Positions 35,823 through 45,770 of a DNA stretch of 64,000 nt are shown piece by piece. This stretch comes from Gilvimarinus sp. DA14 (GTDB lineage Bacteria > Pseudomonadota > Gammaproteobacteria > Pseudomonadales > Cellvibrionaceae): the NCBI RefSeq assembly GCF_024204685.1, contig NZ_CP100350.1, positions 992,001-1,056,000 of the forward strand, given 5' to 3'. The position numbers were made by a program, and so were the translations under genes. The notes beneath the pieces are model-generated. The model saw nothing but the letters and a program-made list of their open reading frames with translations. It ran no database searches and was not told the DNA's origin. Each line of letters opens with the position of its first letter. Positions within the stretch are counted from its first letter, which is position 1.

Positions 35823-36619
35823 TTCAGACTATCGGGAAATTTCTGCAGGGCGTAGATATCAAAACGCCCCGATTTACCTTCTAATCGATAACTGGGGGCG
35901 CGCTCGGCTAAATCCGGCGCATTGCGCGGGCGCTTTACCACAACACGATAACGAGCCACCTCAAGCGCCGCTTGCAACAGGCCATCGGCGTCTTCATCCG
36001 CTCCCACGAGAGAGTGGAAAGCCCGCATCTCTTTTTTCACCGCCGCCGACTTTTGCCGCTCAGGAAACATGGGGTCCAGATAAACCACGTCGAACCCATT
36101 GCTGCGCTCGGTCAAAAGGCTGGAGCTATCGCCGTAATCCAGGCTGAGCCTGGCTATAATCTCGGCCAGCTCGCTGTCGGCCTGTTCAGCGGCGCGGGCC
36201 AACCCATCGCTTAGCAGCGCATGCACAGCAGGGTTGCGCTCATGCATATGCACCTGACAGCCCAGAGTGGCCAACACAAAGGCATCGCGGCCCAGTCCTG
36301 CGGTGGCATCCAGCACATAGGGTTTTACCCGCGCCGCAATCCCCACCGCTTTGGCAATGGCCTGCCCCTTGCCACCACCAAACTTTCGACGGTGATTCAC
36401 CGCGCCGGTAACGAACTCAGCTCGCACCGGCCCCGGGGCCTTGCGCCCGGTTTGCTGAAGGCTAAGCCCTGTGTCATCAAACACCAGCGCAAACTCGGGA
36501 CCTTCGCGAATATCCTCCAGCCCAAGATCAAATAGCAATTCCGCCTCCAGCGCCGCTGCCAAGCGACTGGCAGGCATGCGCCGCGAAGCGGTGTTACACA
36601 CTACGACGATATCGGTCAT
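35819..36619 (-). CDS. rsmJ: 16S rRNA (guanine-1516-N2)-methyltransferase RsmJ
   Basis: A 266-aa SAM methyltransferase. The RsmJ-specific [25 protein letters not shown] precedes the SAM motif [15 protein letters not shown], and the catalytic motif is [20 protein letters not shown]. It methylates G1516 in 16S rRNA. Convergent with the small membrane protein. Confidence 0.92.
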   Translation of the reverse strand: MTDIVVVCNTASRRMPASRLAAALEAELLFDLGLEDIREGPEFALVFDDTGLSLQQTGRKAPGPVRAEFVTGAVNHRRKFGGGKGQAIAKAVGIAARVKPYVLDATAGLGRDAFVLATLGCQVHMHERNPAVHALLSDGLARAAEQADSELAEIIARLSLDYGDSSSLLTERSNGFDVVYLDPMFPERQKSAAVKKEMRAFHSLVGADEDADGLLQAALEVARYRVVVKRPRNAPDLAERAPSYRLEGKSGRFDIYALQKFPDSLN

Positions 36620-36625
36620 TGAGGA

Positions 36626-37273
36626 TTAACGCGGTACCAATTCAATTTCTACACGACGGTTCTGCGCCCGGCCCGATGCCGAGGAGTTGCTGGCGATAGG
36701 ATATCGGGGGCCATAACCAGTCGCATTCAGACGACCGTAATCCACCTTGCGCTGGCCCAGGTAATCGCGCACGCTCTGGGCACGGCGTTCACTCAGCATC
36801 TGGTTGTAACTGTCTGAACCTGTGGAATCAGTATGTCCGGCGATATTCACGTTAGTCTCTTTGTACTCGGCCAACACCAGCGCCACCGAATCCAACACAT
36901 CGTGAAACTCGGGGCGAATGGAATACTGGTCCGTTTCAAAAGTAATATTGCCCGGCATAATCAGCGAGATGGTGTTACCGTCGCGGCGTACCTGCACCCC
37001 ACTACCCTGCAATTTCTGGCGCAGCTCGGCCTCCTGGCGGTCCATATAATGACCCACGCCGCCGCCAATAGCACCGCCTGCCACAGCACCTGTAAGGGCG
37101 CCCTTGCCCCGGTCTTTTTTACTCGAGGAGGCAACACCAATAGCCGCCCCGGCCACGGCACCAATGACTGCACCTGTAGTCGAGTTAGAGGTTTTCTGCT
37201 CCCCGGTGTAGGGATCGGTGGTTGTACAGGCAACTAAGCCCAGCACACTTGCCATTGCAATTAGTTTTTTCAT
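36626..37273 (-). CDS. OmpA-family outer-membrane lipoprotein (YiaD-like)
   Basis: A 215-aa lipoprotein with lipobox LVAC (Cys16). Glycine-zipper segments (TTGAVIGAVAGAAIGVASS, GALTGAVAGGAIGGGVGHYM) precede a C-terminal OmpA peptidoglycan-binding domain (about 105-215) with NIAGHTDSTGSDSYNQMLSE RR and NRRVEIELVPR. It likely tethers the outer membrane to peptidoglycan. A clear start follows its own promoter region; rsmJ follows after six bases, so the pair may be co-transcribed. Confidence 0.9.
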   Translation of the reverse strand: MKKLIAMASVLGLVACTTTDPYTGEQKTSNSTTGAVIGAVAGAAIGVASSSKKDRGKGALTGAVAGGAIGGGVGHYMDRQEAELRQKLQGSGVQVRRDGNTISLIMPGNITFETDQYSIRPEFHDVLDSVALVLAEYKETNVNIAGHTDSTGSDSYNQMLSERRAQSVRDYLGQRKVDYGRLNATGYGPRYPIASNSSASGRAQNRRVEIELVPR

Positions 37274-37402
37274 TTTGACTCCTGAATCTGGCCAATGAAT
37301 ATCTGGCGATAATCCTATACCATTGTCCGCCTGGACACACTGGTAGTTATCACATTTGCATGAACTCCCTTAACCAACACTGAACACTGCAACAGGATTA
37401 TC

Positions 37403-37903
37403 ATGAAAACACTTATTCGCGCTGCGGCGCTAACGCTCATCGGCGGTTGCAGTCAGTACGATATCTCCGTTAACGACAATGTCGTTTACACTCCCAAACC
37501 GCTGCTAAAAGAATCCAGCATAAGCGACGAGAATCTCAAAACTTGCATTGAGCAAGCGATTCAAGACCGTAAAGTAACTGCCGTAAGCCAGCTTACCCGC
37601 CTGCAGTGTAGCCATGCAGGAGTGACAAATCTCGCCGGCCTTGAGCGCTATTTTGCCATTGCCGAGCTCGATCTGGCAGACAACCAGATTACCGACATCA
37701 GCACACTGGGAAGACTGGGGAAATTAACTCTTTTACACCTGGAAAATAACCATATTAGCGATGCCGCGCCGCTGCTCAGCCTAATTAAGCTGACCGACGT
37801 AAACCTGGAGGGAAACAGTGACGTTCAGTGCCGAGATCTACAACAGGTGAAACAGGCGGTAACAGAAAACAACGGCTCAATTCTTCTACCAGAACACTGT
37901 TAA
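37403..37903 (+). CDS. Leucine-rich-repeat lipoprotein
   Basis: A 166-aa predicted lipoprotein with lipobox LIGGC (Cys16). Residues about 72-140 form three or four internalin-type repeats of about 22 residues (LAGLERYFAIAELDLADNQI, ISTLGRLGKLTLLHLENNHI, AAPLLSLIKLTDVNLEGN). Capping cysteines lie before and after the repeats, and the protein ends in Cys. AGGA stands nine bases before the ATG. Function unknown; such surface or periplasmic proteins usually bind other proteins. Confidence 0.8.
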   Translation: MKTLIRAAALTLIGGCSQYDISVNDNVVYTPKPLLKESSISDENLKTCIEQAIQDRKVTAVSQLTRLQCSHAGVTNLAGLERYFAIAELDLADNQITDISTLGRLGKLTLLHLENNHISDAAPLLSLIKLTDVNLEGNSDVQCRDLQQVKQAVTENNGSILLPEHC

Positions 37904-37914
37904 AGCCGCTGTTC

Positions 37915-38178
37915 TTATACAGCGAAGGACAAACCAATCGTGTTGCGAAACTGGTGCACGACTTTCATGGTCACCGGCTCAGCATTGATAGGCCCCACCA
38001 CTTTGCGAAACAATACCTGCAACTCGGTCCCCACTGGCGGGATCGCTTGGTTTTCAAGCATAACCTGCGCGCCCCCATCTGAGATATCCGTGGTAAATCC
38101 CACAATGGTGCCGATACTTGGATGCAGCATTTCTACCCGGATGCTGCGACTGGTGCGTTCGTGCTGGCGACGTTCCAC
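37915..38178 (-). CDS. PilZ-domain protein (probable c-di-GMP binder)
   Basis: An 87-aa single PilZ domain. RRQHER near the N-terminus matches the RxxxR motif and TDISDGGAQVML the DxSxxG motif that together bind cyclic di-GMP. Starts at a GTG with AAAGG nine bases upstream. The short stand-alone form usually acts as a c-di-GMP-responsive adaptor; partner unknown. Confidence 0.85.
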   Translation of the reverse strand: MERRQHERTSRSIRVEMLHPSIGTIVGFTTDISDGGAQVMLENQAIPPVGTELQVLFRKVVGPINAEPVTMKVVHQFRNTIGLSFAV

Positions 38179-38250
38179 TTTTCTACCTTTGTTACTTTGC
38201 TGAACCTACCCTGCACTATAGCAAAGCTTTGGCGCACTATAGAACACGCG

Positions 38251-39036
38251 CTAAGCGGTTGCCGCTGTTTGTGCAGCGGACGAGATTTCGAGCCAGCCAA
38301 AACCTTCATCCTGACAGGCATAAATCGTATTCGCGATACCGGCCGTAAACGGCTCTAGCGCCAGCTTAGCCAATGCCAGGGTATTGTTTTTTTGGCTGAT
38401 GTGCGCCACCACCAAGTGCTGTAACCGCTGGACGTCAACTCGCTGTAAAAAACCGGCCGCCTGCTGATTGCTCAGGTGCCCCCACAGGCCGCCAACCCGC
38501 TGTTTTAGCGACGGCGGGTAAGGTCCCCCGGCGAGCATCATAGGATCATGGTTTGCCTCAAGAATCAGTGCATCGCAATCGCAATAGGCGCGCTCGACAT
38601 GGGGGGATATATTTCCCAAATCCGTGAGAATACCCAGACTGCGACCATTGCAACGAAACACAAACTGCGCTGGCTCTCGGGCATCGTGAGGCACCGCTAC
38701 AGGCTTAACCTCCAGCCCCCCCAGAGTGAAAGGCTGGTAGTTTTCTATCAACTTTAACTCGGGAATGCGACCGTGATCGCGACTGTGATAGGTGCCGGGC
38801 GTCATATAAACCGGCATCTGATAGCGCCGCGCCAGCGCGGCGACGCCTTTAATGTGATCGCTATGCTCGTGGGTAACAATGACCGCGGTTAGATCCTTGG
38901 CGGCTCGCCCCAGGCGTGCTAGGCGCGCCTCGGTTTCTTTTACGCTGAAACCACAGTCCACCAGCAGCGCGCCCCCAGGCCATTCAATCAGCGTGCTATT
39001 GCCCTTGCTGCCGCTGCCTAAGGAGGCAAACCTCAT
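38251..39036 (-). CDS. Metallo-beta-lactamase fold hydrolase (YycJ-like)
   Basis: A 261-aa MBL-fold protein. It begins MRFASLGSGSKGNSTLIEW; the metal motif is VTHEHSDHIKG, with later ligands in LTDLGNIS and VVAHISQKNN. This is the YycJ/PhnP-like branch with likely nuclease or phosphodiesterase activity. It follows bamC by ten bases on the same strand, as part of a dapA-bamC-MBL run. Confidence 0.88.
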   Translation of the reverse strand: MRFASLGSGSKGNSTLIEWPGGALLVDCGFSVKETEARLARLGRAAKDLTAVIVTHEHSDHIKGVAALARRYQMPVYMTPGTYHSRDHGRIPELKLIENYQPFTLGGLEVKPVAVPHDAREPAQFVFRCNGRSLGILTDLGNISPHVERAYCDCDALILEANHDPMMLAGGPYPPSLKQRVGGLWGHLSNQQAAGFLQRVDVQRLQHLVVAHISQKNNTLALAKLALEPFTAGIANTIYACQDEGFGWLEISSAAQTAATA

Positions 39037-39046
39037 GGGGAGCCTC

Positions 39047-40210
39047 TTAAATCAGGTTTTTGCGCAACAGCGTAAGCATTTCGCGTGCAGTACGTGGGTC
39101 CAGTCGCTTGCCATAGGGATCGCGCAGATGCACGGTGTAATCCCCAGGCTGGCCTTTGATAAACAACAGATAACCGGGCGCATCCGGATTCACCGTCTCG
39201 GCACTGCGCTTAGACAGTGGCGCAGTGGTAAAGGCTTCTGCGGTGGGCACATTTGGCAGCAGCTGCGCCAATGTGTAAGGACTGGTATGGACCACCTCGC
39301 GGTCACTCTCAAACCAGCCGCTGAACCAACCCTCGCCCTCGGGCTCGACCGGCTCATAATGCAGGTAATAAACCCCCTGATCCGGTGCGCTGTCATAGAT
39401 GGCAAAGCCATCTTGCTTCATGGCGTGGAATAAAGTGGCTTTGGCGCGCTCTTCGTTCAAGCGTATTTTCATTACCGGCTCACTGGCCTCTACTACCAGC
39501 GCCGATTTGGCCTCACCGCCAATGGCCTGTGCCAGCAGCGAGGTGCCACCTATGGTTTCGTCCTGAGCCAGCGCGGCGGCAAGCTCATCCAGCAGCCAGG
39601 CTTCGCGCTCAGCAGAGCTGGACTGAGCTGGCCACTGGGGGCTGTCGGGCGGCGTGGTGCCGCTGACCGATTGGTGCAGCACGTGAATTTCGCTGGTTTC
39701 AGGCTGGACGCCCTGATCAATCTGGATACGATAGCGGTCCGTGGTGCTCAGGTCCGTTTTAAACTGCAGCCAGTGACTTTCAATCAAGCCGCGGCCGATA
39801 TCGGCACTGGCCACATCCACATTGTTCTCGTTCATAAAGCTGCGCACCCGAGGCCAAACTTCACCCGGAGATACGTTCATCAAAATCCAGCGTTCATCGC
39901 CAAGACGCTGAATTTTTACGTTCTCCTGCATTAAGTTGGTCGCCAACGGCTGCGGCCGTGGCACTTCGTTGTGATCGGCCGCCACCGCCTCGTCGAACTC
40001 GCTTTCCTGAATAGGAGGTATGGGATAAATTTCCCCCAACCTCTCACCGCTCATCCCCTCGGGAACTTTCAACGGCTCGATTTTATCGGCCTTTTGGTAG
40101 TCACCGTCGCGGTTGCGAAAATAGGCTTGGTCGCCCCAGAACACACCGCAACCGACCAATTGCGCCATTAAGGTCAAAACGAGCCCGCGAAGGGCGATAG
40201 TTTTTATCAT
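39047..40210 (-). CDS. bamC: Outer-membrane protein assembly lipoprotein BamC
   Basis: A 387-aa lipoprotein with lipobox LVGC. The N-terminal region includes the conserved YFRNRDGDYQKADKIEPLKVPEGM that binds BamD, followed by two helix-grip domains. It is a component of the BAM complex inserting beta-barrels such as the TonB receptors. It lies downstream of dapA (20-base gap), the same order as in enterobacteria. Confidence 0.92.
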   Translation of the reverse strand: MIKTIALRGLVLTLMAQLVGCGVFWGDQAYFRNRDGDYQKADKIEPLKVPEGMSGERLGEIYPIPPIQESEFDEAVAADHNEVPRPQPLATNLMQENVKIQRLGDERWILMNVSPGEVWPRVRSFMNENNVDVASADIGRGLIESHWLQFKTDLSTTDRYRIQIDQGVQPETSEIHVLHQSVSGTTPPDSPQWPAQSSSAEREAWLLDELAAALAQDETIGGTSLLAQAIGGEAKSALVVEASEPVMKIRLNEERAKATLFHAMKQDGFAIYDSAPDQGVYYLHYEPVEPEGEGWFSGWFESDREVVHTSPYTLAQLLPNVPTAEAFTTAPLSKRSAETVNPDAPGYLLFIKGQPGDYTVHLRDPYGKRLDPRTAREMLTLLRKNLI

Positions 40211-40229
40211 AGGATTGTCTTCAGCTTAC

Positions 40230-41105
40230 TTAAATCAGTCCGGCATCTCGCAGCGCAGTGCGAACCTGCTCGTGATAAACATCGGATAGCGGCGTCATCG
40301 GCAATCGAATACCCTCGCCAATTACCCCCATTTGCGCCAGCGCCCACTTCACTGGAATCGGGTTGGCCTCGAGGAACATGGCGCGGTGCAACGACATCAG
40401 CGAGTCGTTAATTGCGCGAGCCTCATCAGCTTTACCGGCGATAGCGAGCTCGCACATCTGCGCCAGCTTGCCGGGTATGACATTAGCGGTGACAGAAATA
40501 TCCCCGTGCCCACCCAATAACATCAACTCTACGGCTGTTTCGTCATCGCCGGAGATAATTTTAAAACCGGCGGGAGCGGCATCTATAATTGCCTTGGCAC
40601 GCACCATATCGCCGGTCGCTTCTTTAATACCGATGATATTAGGCAGCTTAGCCAGCTCCAACACAATCTCCGGCTGCATATCCACCGCAGTGCGTCCAGG
40701 CACATTGTATAAAAGCTGGGGAATGTCTACGGCCTCGGCAATGGCTTTATGATGCAGGTACAAACCCTGCTGGGTCGGCTTGTTGTAGTATGGAGTAACC
40801 AGTAGGCAGGCATCGGCACCGGCGTTTTTCGCACCCTCGGTAAGCTCGATCGCCTCGGAGGTGGAGTTCGCCCCTGTGCCGGCAATCACAGGAATTCTGC
40901 CAGCCACCTGATCCACCACATGTTTGATGACCGCCAGATGGTCATCGACATCTAAGGTGGCCGACTCGCCGGTGGTGCCCACAGCAACGATGGCGTGAGT
41001 ACCCTGCTCCAGATGCCAGTCCACCAGGGCGGACAGTCGCTGCCAATCCAGCGAGTTATCAGCGTTCATCGGGGTTACCAGGGCAACCATACTGCCTTGA
41101 ATCAT
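40230..41105 (-). CDS. dapA: 4-hydroxy-tetrahydrodipicolinate synthase
   Basis: A 291-aa enzyme. GTTGESATLD is the pyruvate site, LLYNVPGRT holds the catalytic Tyr and GIKEATGD the Schiff-base Lys. It condenses pyruvate and aspartate semialdehyde in lysine/DAP synthesis. ATG 41105, with GGAGAG just upstream and the family's normal beginning (MIQGSMVALVTPM), is preferred over an in-frame start seven codons earlier. Confidence 0.95.
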   Translation of the reverse strand: MIQGSMVALVTPMNADNSLDWQRLSALVDWHLEQGTHAIVAVGTTGESATLDVDDHLAVIKHVVDQVAGRIPVIAGTGANSTSEAIELTEGAKNAGADACLLVTPYYNKPTQQGLYLHHKAIAEAVDIPQLLYNVPGRTAVDMQPEIVLELAKLPNIIGIKEATGDMVRAKAIIDAAPAGFKIISGDDETAVELMLLGGHGDISVTANVIPGKLAQMCELAIAGKADEARAINDSLMSLHRAMFLEANPIPVKWALAQMGVIGEGIRLPMTPLSDVYHEQVRTALRDAGLI

Positions 41106-41239
41106 AATCTCTCCACTGCGGAACAAGGGGCGCCTTGGCGGCGGCGCGCTCGACGAGCAGTGCGGCTCATCGATTACTGTTTACAAAAACTGGCGACATG
41201 TTACGCACAGCCGCCCATGGACACAAGCGAGGCTGAAAG

Positions 41240-42307
41240 CTAACCCTTTTTAAACGCCAGCATTCTATTGAGCGGCCGCATGGCCTGCTCGGCCAAGGCC
41301 TCGTCCACAAAAATTTCGTTGTCGTCCTGCTCAAACACTTTTGCCAGAATCTCCAGCTCATTCAGTGCCATCCATGGACAGCTGGCACAACTACGGCAGC
41401 TTGCGCCACTGCCAGCAGTCGGCGCCACATGAAACACCTTATCTGGACACAGCTGCTGCATTTTGTAGAAAATGCCCTGATCGGTCGCGACAATAAACTC
41501 GCGGTTAGGCAGGTTTTTTGCCGCGTTAATCAACTGCGATGTAGAACCAGCGACATCCGCAAGCTCCACCACCGATTGCGGCGACTCGGGGTGCACCAAT
41601 ACCGCAGCATCCGGGTATAGAGTTTTTAAATCTTCAATGCCGCGGGCTTTAAATTCCTCGTGCACAATGCAGGCACCATCCCAAAGCAGAACATCGGCAC
41701 CGGTTTGTTTCTGCACATAGGTGCCCAAATGTTTATCCGGCGCCCAGAGAATTTTCTCGCCTTTTTTATCCAGATAATCCACCACATCCAGGGCAATACT
41801 GGATGTGACCACCCAGTCGGCGCGTGCTTTTACCGCCGCCGATGTATTGGCATAAACCACTACCGTACGATCCGGATGCTGATCGCAAAACTCGGCAAAC
41901 TCATCCGCCGGACAGCCGATATCCAGTGAGCAGGTGGCTTCGAGCGTGGGCATCAAAACGCGTTTATGCGGCGTAAGAATTTTAGCCGTCTCACCCATAA
42001 ATTTAACGCCAGCCACAATCAGTGTGGACGCTGGGTGGTCGCGACCAAAACGCGCCATTTCCAGTGAGTCTGAGACACAGCCACCAGTCTCTTCGGCCAG
42101 TGCTTGAATCACGGGGTCGGTGTAGTAATGAGCCACCAGAACCGCATCGCGCTCGACCAGCATCTGCTTGATCTGCGCCTTATAGGCCTCTTCCTGCTCG
42201 GGAGTTAAATCACTGTGCCGACCAATTCCAGCCAGATGGTCCTTAACCACTTGGCGATCAGAGGCCAGTGTCTGGGCATCAGTATTTTCGAGGGCTTCAA
42301 CGGACAT
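41240..42307 (-). CDS. nadA: Quinolinate synthase A
   Basis: A 355-aa iron-sulfur enzyme. The three cluster ligands are visible: C126 (LEATCSLD), C213 ([10 protein letters not shown]) and C310 in the [14 protein letters not shown] motif. It condenses iminoaspartate with dihydroxyacetone phosphate to quinolinate for NAD synthesis. nadB is not in the window. A short unassigned gap separates it from dapA. Confidence 0.96.
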   Translation of the reverse strand: MSVEALENTDAQTLASDRQVVKDHLAGIGRHSDLTPEQEEAYKAQIKQMLVERDAVLVAHYYTDPVIQALAEETGGCVSDSLEMARFGRDHPASTLIVAGVKFMGETAKILTPHKRVLMPTLEATCSLDIGCPADEFAEFCDQHPDRTVVVYANTSAAVKARADWVVTSSIALDVVDYLDKKGEKILWAPDKHLGTYVQKQTGADVLLWDGACIVHEEFKARGIEDLKTLYPDAAVLVHPESPQSVVELADVAGSTSQLINAAKNLPNREFIVATDQGIFYKMQQLCPDKVFHVAPTAGSGASCRSCASCPWMALNELEILAKVFEQDDNEIFVDEALAEQAMRPLNRMLAFKKG

Positions 42308-42435
42308 ACTTGGGTACCACGGTTGGCGCCATAATCTATTCAGCCGGGCGCTTTATAAAGGGCGCATTCTAGCATAAGCCGCCAAACTGGCGAGAGCGTC
42401 CGCCCTGCCCGCTCAGGAATTGTTACGGACAATAA

Positions 42436-42467
42436 AAAAGCGCCAAGTGCTGACACTTGGCGCTTTT
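42436..42467 (-). terminator. Terminator of the tRNA-Lys pair (bidirectional)
   Basis: AAAAGCGCCAAGTG (42436-42449) / CACTTGGCGCTTTT (42454-42467), a perfect 14-bp stem with a 4-base loop, directly after the second tRNA on the minus strand. Confidence 0.9.
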
Positions 42468-42470
42468 GAA

Positions 42471-42546
42471 TGGTGGGTCGTACTGGATTCGAACCAGTGA
42501 CCAATTGGTTAAAAGCCAACTGCTCTACCAACTGAGCTAACGACCC
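42471..42546 (-). tRNA. tRNA-Lys (anticodon TTT), distal copy
   Basis: A 76-base cloverleaf read on the minus strand: acceptor GGGTCGT pairs with ACGACCC, the D-arm has AGCTCAGTTGGTAGAGC, the anticodon loop is CTTTTAA (TTT), the T-arm GGTTCGAATCC, and CCA is encoded. Confidence 0.97.
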
Positions 42547-42621
42547 GTAAAAAGAAACTGTTTGTCTGCCAAATCCTGTGGCGGGCGACTGGCGGCGCTC
42601 AGTAAACTGCCGGTCAAAATA

Positions 42622-42697
42622 TGGTGGGTCGTACTGGATTCGAACCAGTGACCAATTGGTTAAAAGCCAACTGCTCTACCAACTGAGCTAACGACCC
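42622..42697 (-). tRNA. tRNA-Lys (anticodon TTT), proximal copy
   Basis: Identical in sequence to the copy at 42471-42546, including the encoded CCA. The two are separated by 75 bases and are probably processed from one transcript. Confidence 0.97.
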
Positions 42698-42743
42698 GTG
42701 ACCCTGACACCTGCTTCTGAAGGCGCCCAAATCAGAGGCGCAC

Positions 42744-42771
42744 ATAATAATGATTTAGTCAGAAAACACAA
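42744..42771 (-). promoter_or_regulatory. Predicted stringent-type promoter of the tRNA-Lys genes
   Basis: On the minus strand TTGTGT (42766-42771), a 16-base spacer and TATTAT (42744-42749), followed by a GC-rich discriminator GTGCGCC. That discriminator is typical of promoters repressed by ppGpp/DksA. Confidence 0.55.
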
Positions 42772-42843
42772 GCGCTTTTTTGCAATTTATTGGTAATAAT
42801 CACCAACTGATCAATAACTTACCAATGTGTGCAGTTTACACTC

Positions 42844-43521
42844 TCAGAGCCGGTAGCGAGTGGGGTCTGCCACCCCAGCCTGTTCGAAGCCAGCGCAACG
42901 CAAACGGCAACTGTCGCAGCGCCCGCAGGCACGACCGTCGTCATCGGCCTGATAGCACGACACCGTCAAACTGTAGTCGACCCCCAGCTCAATACCCTGA
43001 CGAATGATATCGGCCTTGCTCAAATCAATTAACGGCGTACGGATGGAGAGCTTTTGCCCCTCAGTTCCCGCTTTAGTCGCCAAGTTGGCCATGGTTTCGT
43101 AAGCGGCAATATATTCCGGTCTGCAGTCTGGGTAGCCAGAATAATCCACGGCGTTCACACCGATAAAAATATCCGCCGCTCCAAGCACCTCTGCCCACCC
43201 CAAGGCGATCGATAAAAACACCGTATTGCGTGCCGGCACGTAGGTAACGGGGACCCCTTGGGTCTCTTCCTCAGGCACAGCTATGCCATCGTCGGTGAGC
43301 GCCGAGCCACCAATTGTGCGTAAGTCCAGCTGTATTACTTTGTGGGCGGCACTGCCCAAGGCTTCGGCGGCGCGCTCGGCCGCCAGCAACTCAGCGCGCA
43401 TGCGCTGACCATAATCAAAGCTAATGGTGTAGCACTGGTAGCCTTGGCTACGCGCTATGGCGAGAGCCGTGGTTGAATCCAGACCACCCGACACCAGTAC
43501 CACTGCTTTTTTATCCGTCAT
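42844..43521 (-). CDS. queC: 7-cyano-7-deazaguanine synthase QueC
   Basis: A 225-aa ATP-dependent enzyme. The PP-loop is [12 protein letters not shown] (9-20) and the C-terminal zinc site is [14 protein letters not shown]. It converts carboxydeazaguanine to preQ0 for queuosine in tRNA. queE lies 13 bases upstream on the same strand. Confidence 0.95.
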   Translation of the reverse strand: MTDKKAVVLVSGGLDSTTALAIARSQGYQCYTISFDYGQRMRAELLAAERAAEALGSAAHKVIQLDLRTIGGSALTDDGIAVPEEETQGVPVTYVPARNTVFLSIALGWAEVLGAADIFIGVNAVDYSGYPDCRPEYIAAYETMANLATKAGTEGQKLSIRTPLIDLSKADIIRQGIELGVDYSLTVSCYQADDDGRACGRCDSCRLRCAGFEQAGVADPTRYRL

Positions 43522-43534
43522 TCAATATCTCCAC

Positions 43535-44185
43535 TCAGTGCCCAGGAACATCATCCCACAGCAATTTGTGCAACTGCAGCTGAAAACGCACAGGCAGATT
43601 ATCTTCGATCACCCACTCGGCCAGCGCGCGCGGCTCAATTTCACCGTAACTGGGCGACATCAGCACATCGGCGACTTTCTCGTGCAGGCAATGCTCGTGA
43701 ATTTTTAACTTGGCCCACTGATAATCCTCGCGCGAGCAAAGGACAAATTTTATCTGGTCCCGGTCCGTGAGAAGCTCAAGGTTCTCCCAGCGATTGCGAT
43801 GCGACTCCCCCGAGCCAGGGGTCTTCAAATCCATCACTTTGACCACCCGAGTGTCTACACTGTCGAGCGCCATGGCACCACTGGTTTCCAGAGATACCTG
43901 ATAGCCCTGCTCACAAAGCGCCACAAGAAGCTCGGGCGCATGCTTCTGCGCCATGGGCTCACCGCCGGTAACGCACACATAGGTGGCACCATATGCAGCC
44001 ACTTTCTCCAGCACCTCGGCGATACTCATACGCTCGCCACCATAAAACGCGTATTCACTATCACAGTAACCGCAGCGCAACGGGCAACCAGTCAGGCGCA
44101 CAAATACCGTGGGCAGCCCCACGGTATTGGACTCCCCCTGCAGGGAGTAAAAAATTTCAGTGATTTTGACGTTCGCTTCTGCCAT
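43535..44185 (-). CDS. queE: 7-carboxy-7-deazaguanine synthase QueE
   Basis: A 216-aa radical SAM enzyme with cluster motif CPLRCGYCDSEYAFYGG (CxxxCxxC) and the SAM-binding VTGGEPMAQK. It forms the deazapurine ring of queuosine. It pairs with queC. Confidence 0.94.
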   Translation of the reverse strand: MAEANVKITEIFYSLQGESNTVGLPTVFVRLTGCPLRCGYCDSEYAFYGGERMSIAEVLEKVAAYGATYVCVTGGEPMAQKHAPELLVALCEQGYQVSLETSGAMALDSVDTRVVKVMDLKTPGSGESHRNRWENLELLTDRDQIKFVLCSREDYQWAKLKIHEHCLHEKVADVLMSPSYGEIEPRALAEWVIEDNLPVRFQLQLHKLLWDDVPGH

Positions 44186-44272
44186 AACTTCGCCATTTGC
44201 TGCCGTAGCTTCACGCCCACGGGGCCAGATGATATTCTAATCGGCTTTGCTACCGTCGCCTCGGATTGCAGT

Positions 44273-44590
44273 ATGAAACCGGTCAAATCCAAAAAGGAGC
44301 AGCGCCAAGAGCTGGAGGCTCAAATTCGCGAGTATCAGTCTCGCGGTGGTGTTGTGAAACAAGTTCCTCAGGGAATTTCCGGCCGCGAAGAAACTCGCCA
44401 GCCACTTCCCCATGTGTTTGAAAAAAAATCAGAGGGCGACACTCGCACCGCCGTGAACGATGTTATTGCCGCGATCGAGCAGCGTCGCAAACCCAGCAAA
44501 CCGCAAAAACCCACCAGTCTGAAACGGCCACGCAAAAAAATCATCTACGATGAGTTTGGCGAGCCACTGCGCTGGGAATGGGACAACTAA
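44273..44590 (+). CDS. Small basic conserved-type protein, unknown
   Basis: A 105-aa, highly charged, lysine- and arginine-rich protein starting MKPVKSKKEQ. A segment SRGGVVKQVPQGISGRE in the first third resembles a short RGGxVxxVPxGxSG motif that I associate with uncharacterised gammaproteobacterial proteins; the C-terminus is KKIIYDEFGEPLRWEWDN. The frame continues upstream but overlaps queE in antisense, so the ATG at 44273 is preferred. Divergent from queE, convergent with purC (three-base gap). Basic, probably largely disordered; nucleic acid or ribosome binding is possible but unproven. Confidence 0.7.
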   Translation: MKPVKSKKEQRQELEAQIREYQSRGGVVKQVPQGISGREETRQPLPHVFEKKSEGDTRTAVNDVIAAIEQRRKPSKPQKPTSLKRPRKKIIYDEFGEPLRWEWDN

Positions 44591-44593
44591 AGT

Positions 44594-45700
44594 CTACTCG
44601 TCAATCAACCCGTACTCGTCGCGCAGGATATCAATAATCTCCTGCTTGGGACTTTCCGACAGTTCAATTTTCACACCGGTTATCTTTTCCGCGATACCGC
44701 AGTAGGTTTGCGACACCTGCATCAGCACAGCCTCGGGTAAAGCGTTATTTGCCGCCAGAGCGCTGCGCTCATCCATGCGCTGCTTGTTAAGCAAAATGTC
44801 CGGATCATCAAAATGGTTGAGCAACAACTGGCGGAACGCCTCTTTAGACTGCTCCACCACCTCCCCATCACGGTAGCGGGGGCCATCCCAAATGCGAGAG
44901 GAATCGGGCGTGCCCACCTCGTCCATATAAATCAACTTATCTTCACCGGCGGCATCGGTCACATAACCAAACTCAAACTTGGTATCGACAAAAACCTGAT
45001 CCAACTTAGCCAGCTCCGCACTGATCAATCCAAAACCTTGTTTCAACAGCTTTTCGTATAAATCGATATCGCTTTTTGCACGAAAGTTGAAAGCAGCGTA
45101 GTTGTTCTCGAGGTTTTTCCGGGTGACATTCACATCATCCACCTCGGGCACCCCGGGAATGCCGCGCAACACACCTTTGGTGGAGGGAGTAATCAACAGT
45201 TCGGGTAGCTTCTGATCTTTCTGCAGACCATCGGGCAACTTTATACCGCAAAACTCGCGCTCACCCCCGGCATAAGCTCGCCACATTGAGCCGGTAATAT
45301 ACTGGCGGCAAATCGCTTCGATCATCACCGGCCGCGCTTTTTGCACGATCCAGACCAGTGGGTGGGGAATATCCAGAATGTGGCTGTCTGCCAGGCCCTG
45401 CTCACGAAACAGGCGAAACCAGTGATTGGAAATCGCATTGAGCGCAGCGCCTTTGCCCGGCACACCATTCATTCCGCCTTCACCGTGCCAAATACAGTCA
45501 AAAGCAGAAATACGGTCGCTAATGACCATTATGGCCAGGCTGGTATTCTCGCTGACATCATAGCCTTTCTCTGTTATCAGGCGCTTGCTGTCAGCATCGC
45601 TCAACCAGTACACCGAGCGGACCTTACCGCTGTGCACAGGCAGCTCGGTGCGAATCGGAAGATCGTTGTTTACAGCCAGAACTCTGTCGGCAAGCCCCAT
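44594..45700 (-). CDS. purC: Phosphoribosylaminoimidazole-succinocarboxamide synthase
   Basis: A 368-aa SAICAR synthetase of the longer type. [50 protein letters not shown] and [16 protein letters not shown] are family segments for ATP, CAIR and aspartate binding. It catalyses step seven of purine synthesis. Confidence 0.94.
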   Translation of the reverse strand: MGLADRVLAVNNDLPIRTELPVHSGKVRSVYWLSDADSKRLITEKGYDVSENTSLAIMVISDRISAFDCIWHGEGGMNGVPGKGAALNAISNHWFRLFREQGLADSHILDIPHPLVWIVQKARPVMIEAICRQYITGSMWRAYAGGEREFCGIKLPDGLQKDQKLPELLITPSTKGVLRGIPGVPEVDDVNVTRKNLENNYAAFNFRAKSDIDLYEKLLKQGFGLISAELAKLDQVFVDTKFEFGYVTDAAGEDKLIYMDEVGTPDSSRIWDGPRYRDGEVVEQSKEAFRQLLLNHFDDPDILLNKQRMDERSALAANNALPEAVLMQVSQTYCGIAEKITGVKIELSESPKQEIIDILRDEYGLIDE

Positions 45701-45770
45701 AGAACCACCCTATCGGCAAAGGTCGAAAAACCGGCGATATTAACACATTTAGGCCCTGCACCAAGATTAT

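Noticed and set aside
42471-42697. Tandem direct repeat as a mobile-element footprint
   Set aside because: The repeated unit is exactly a complete tRNA-Lys gene; ordinary tandem tRNA duplication explains it, and no integrase is nearby.
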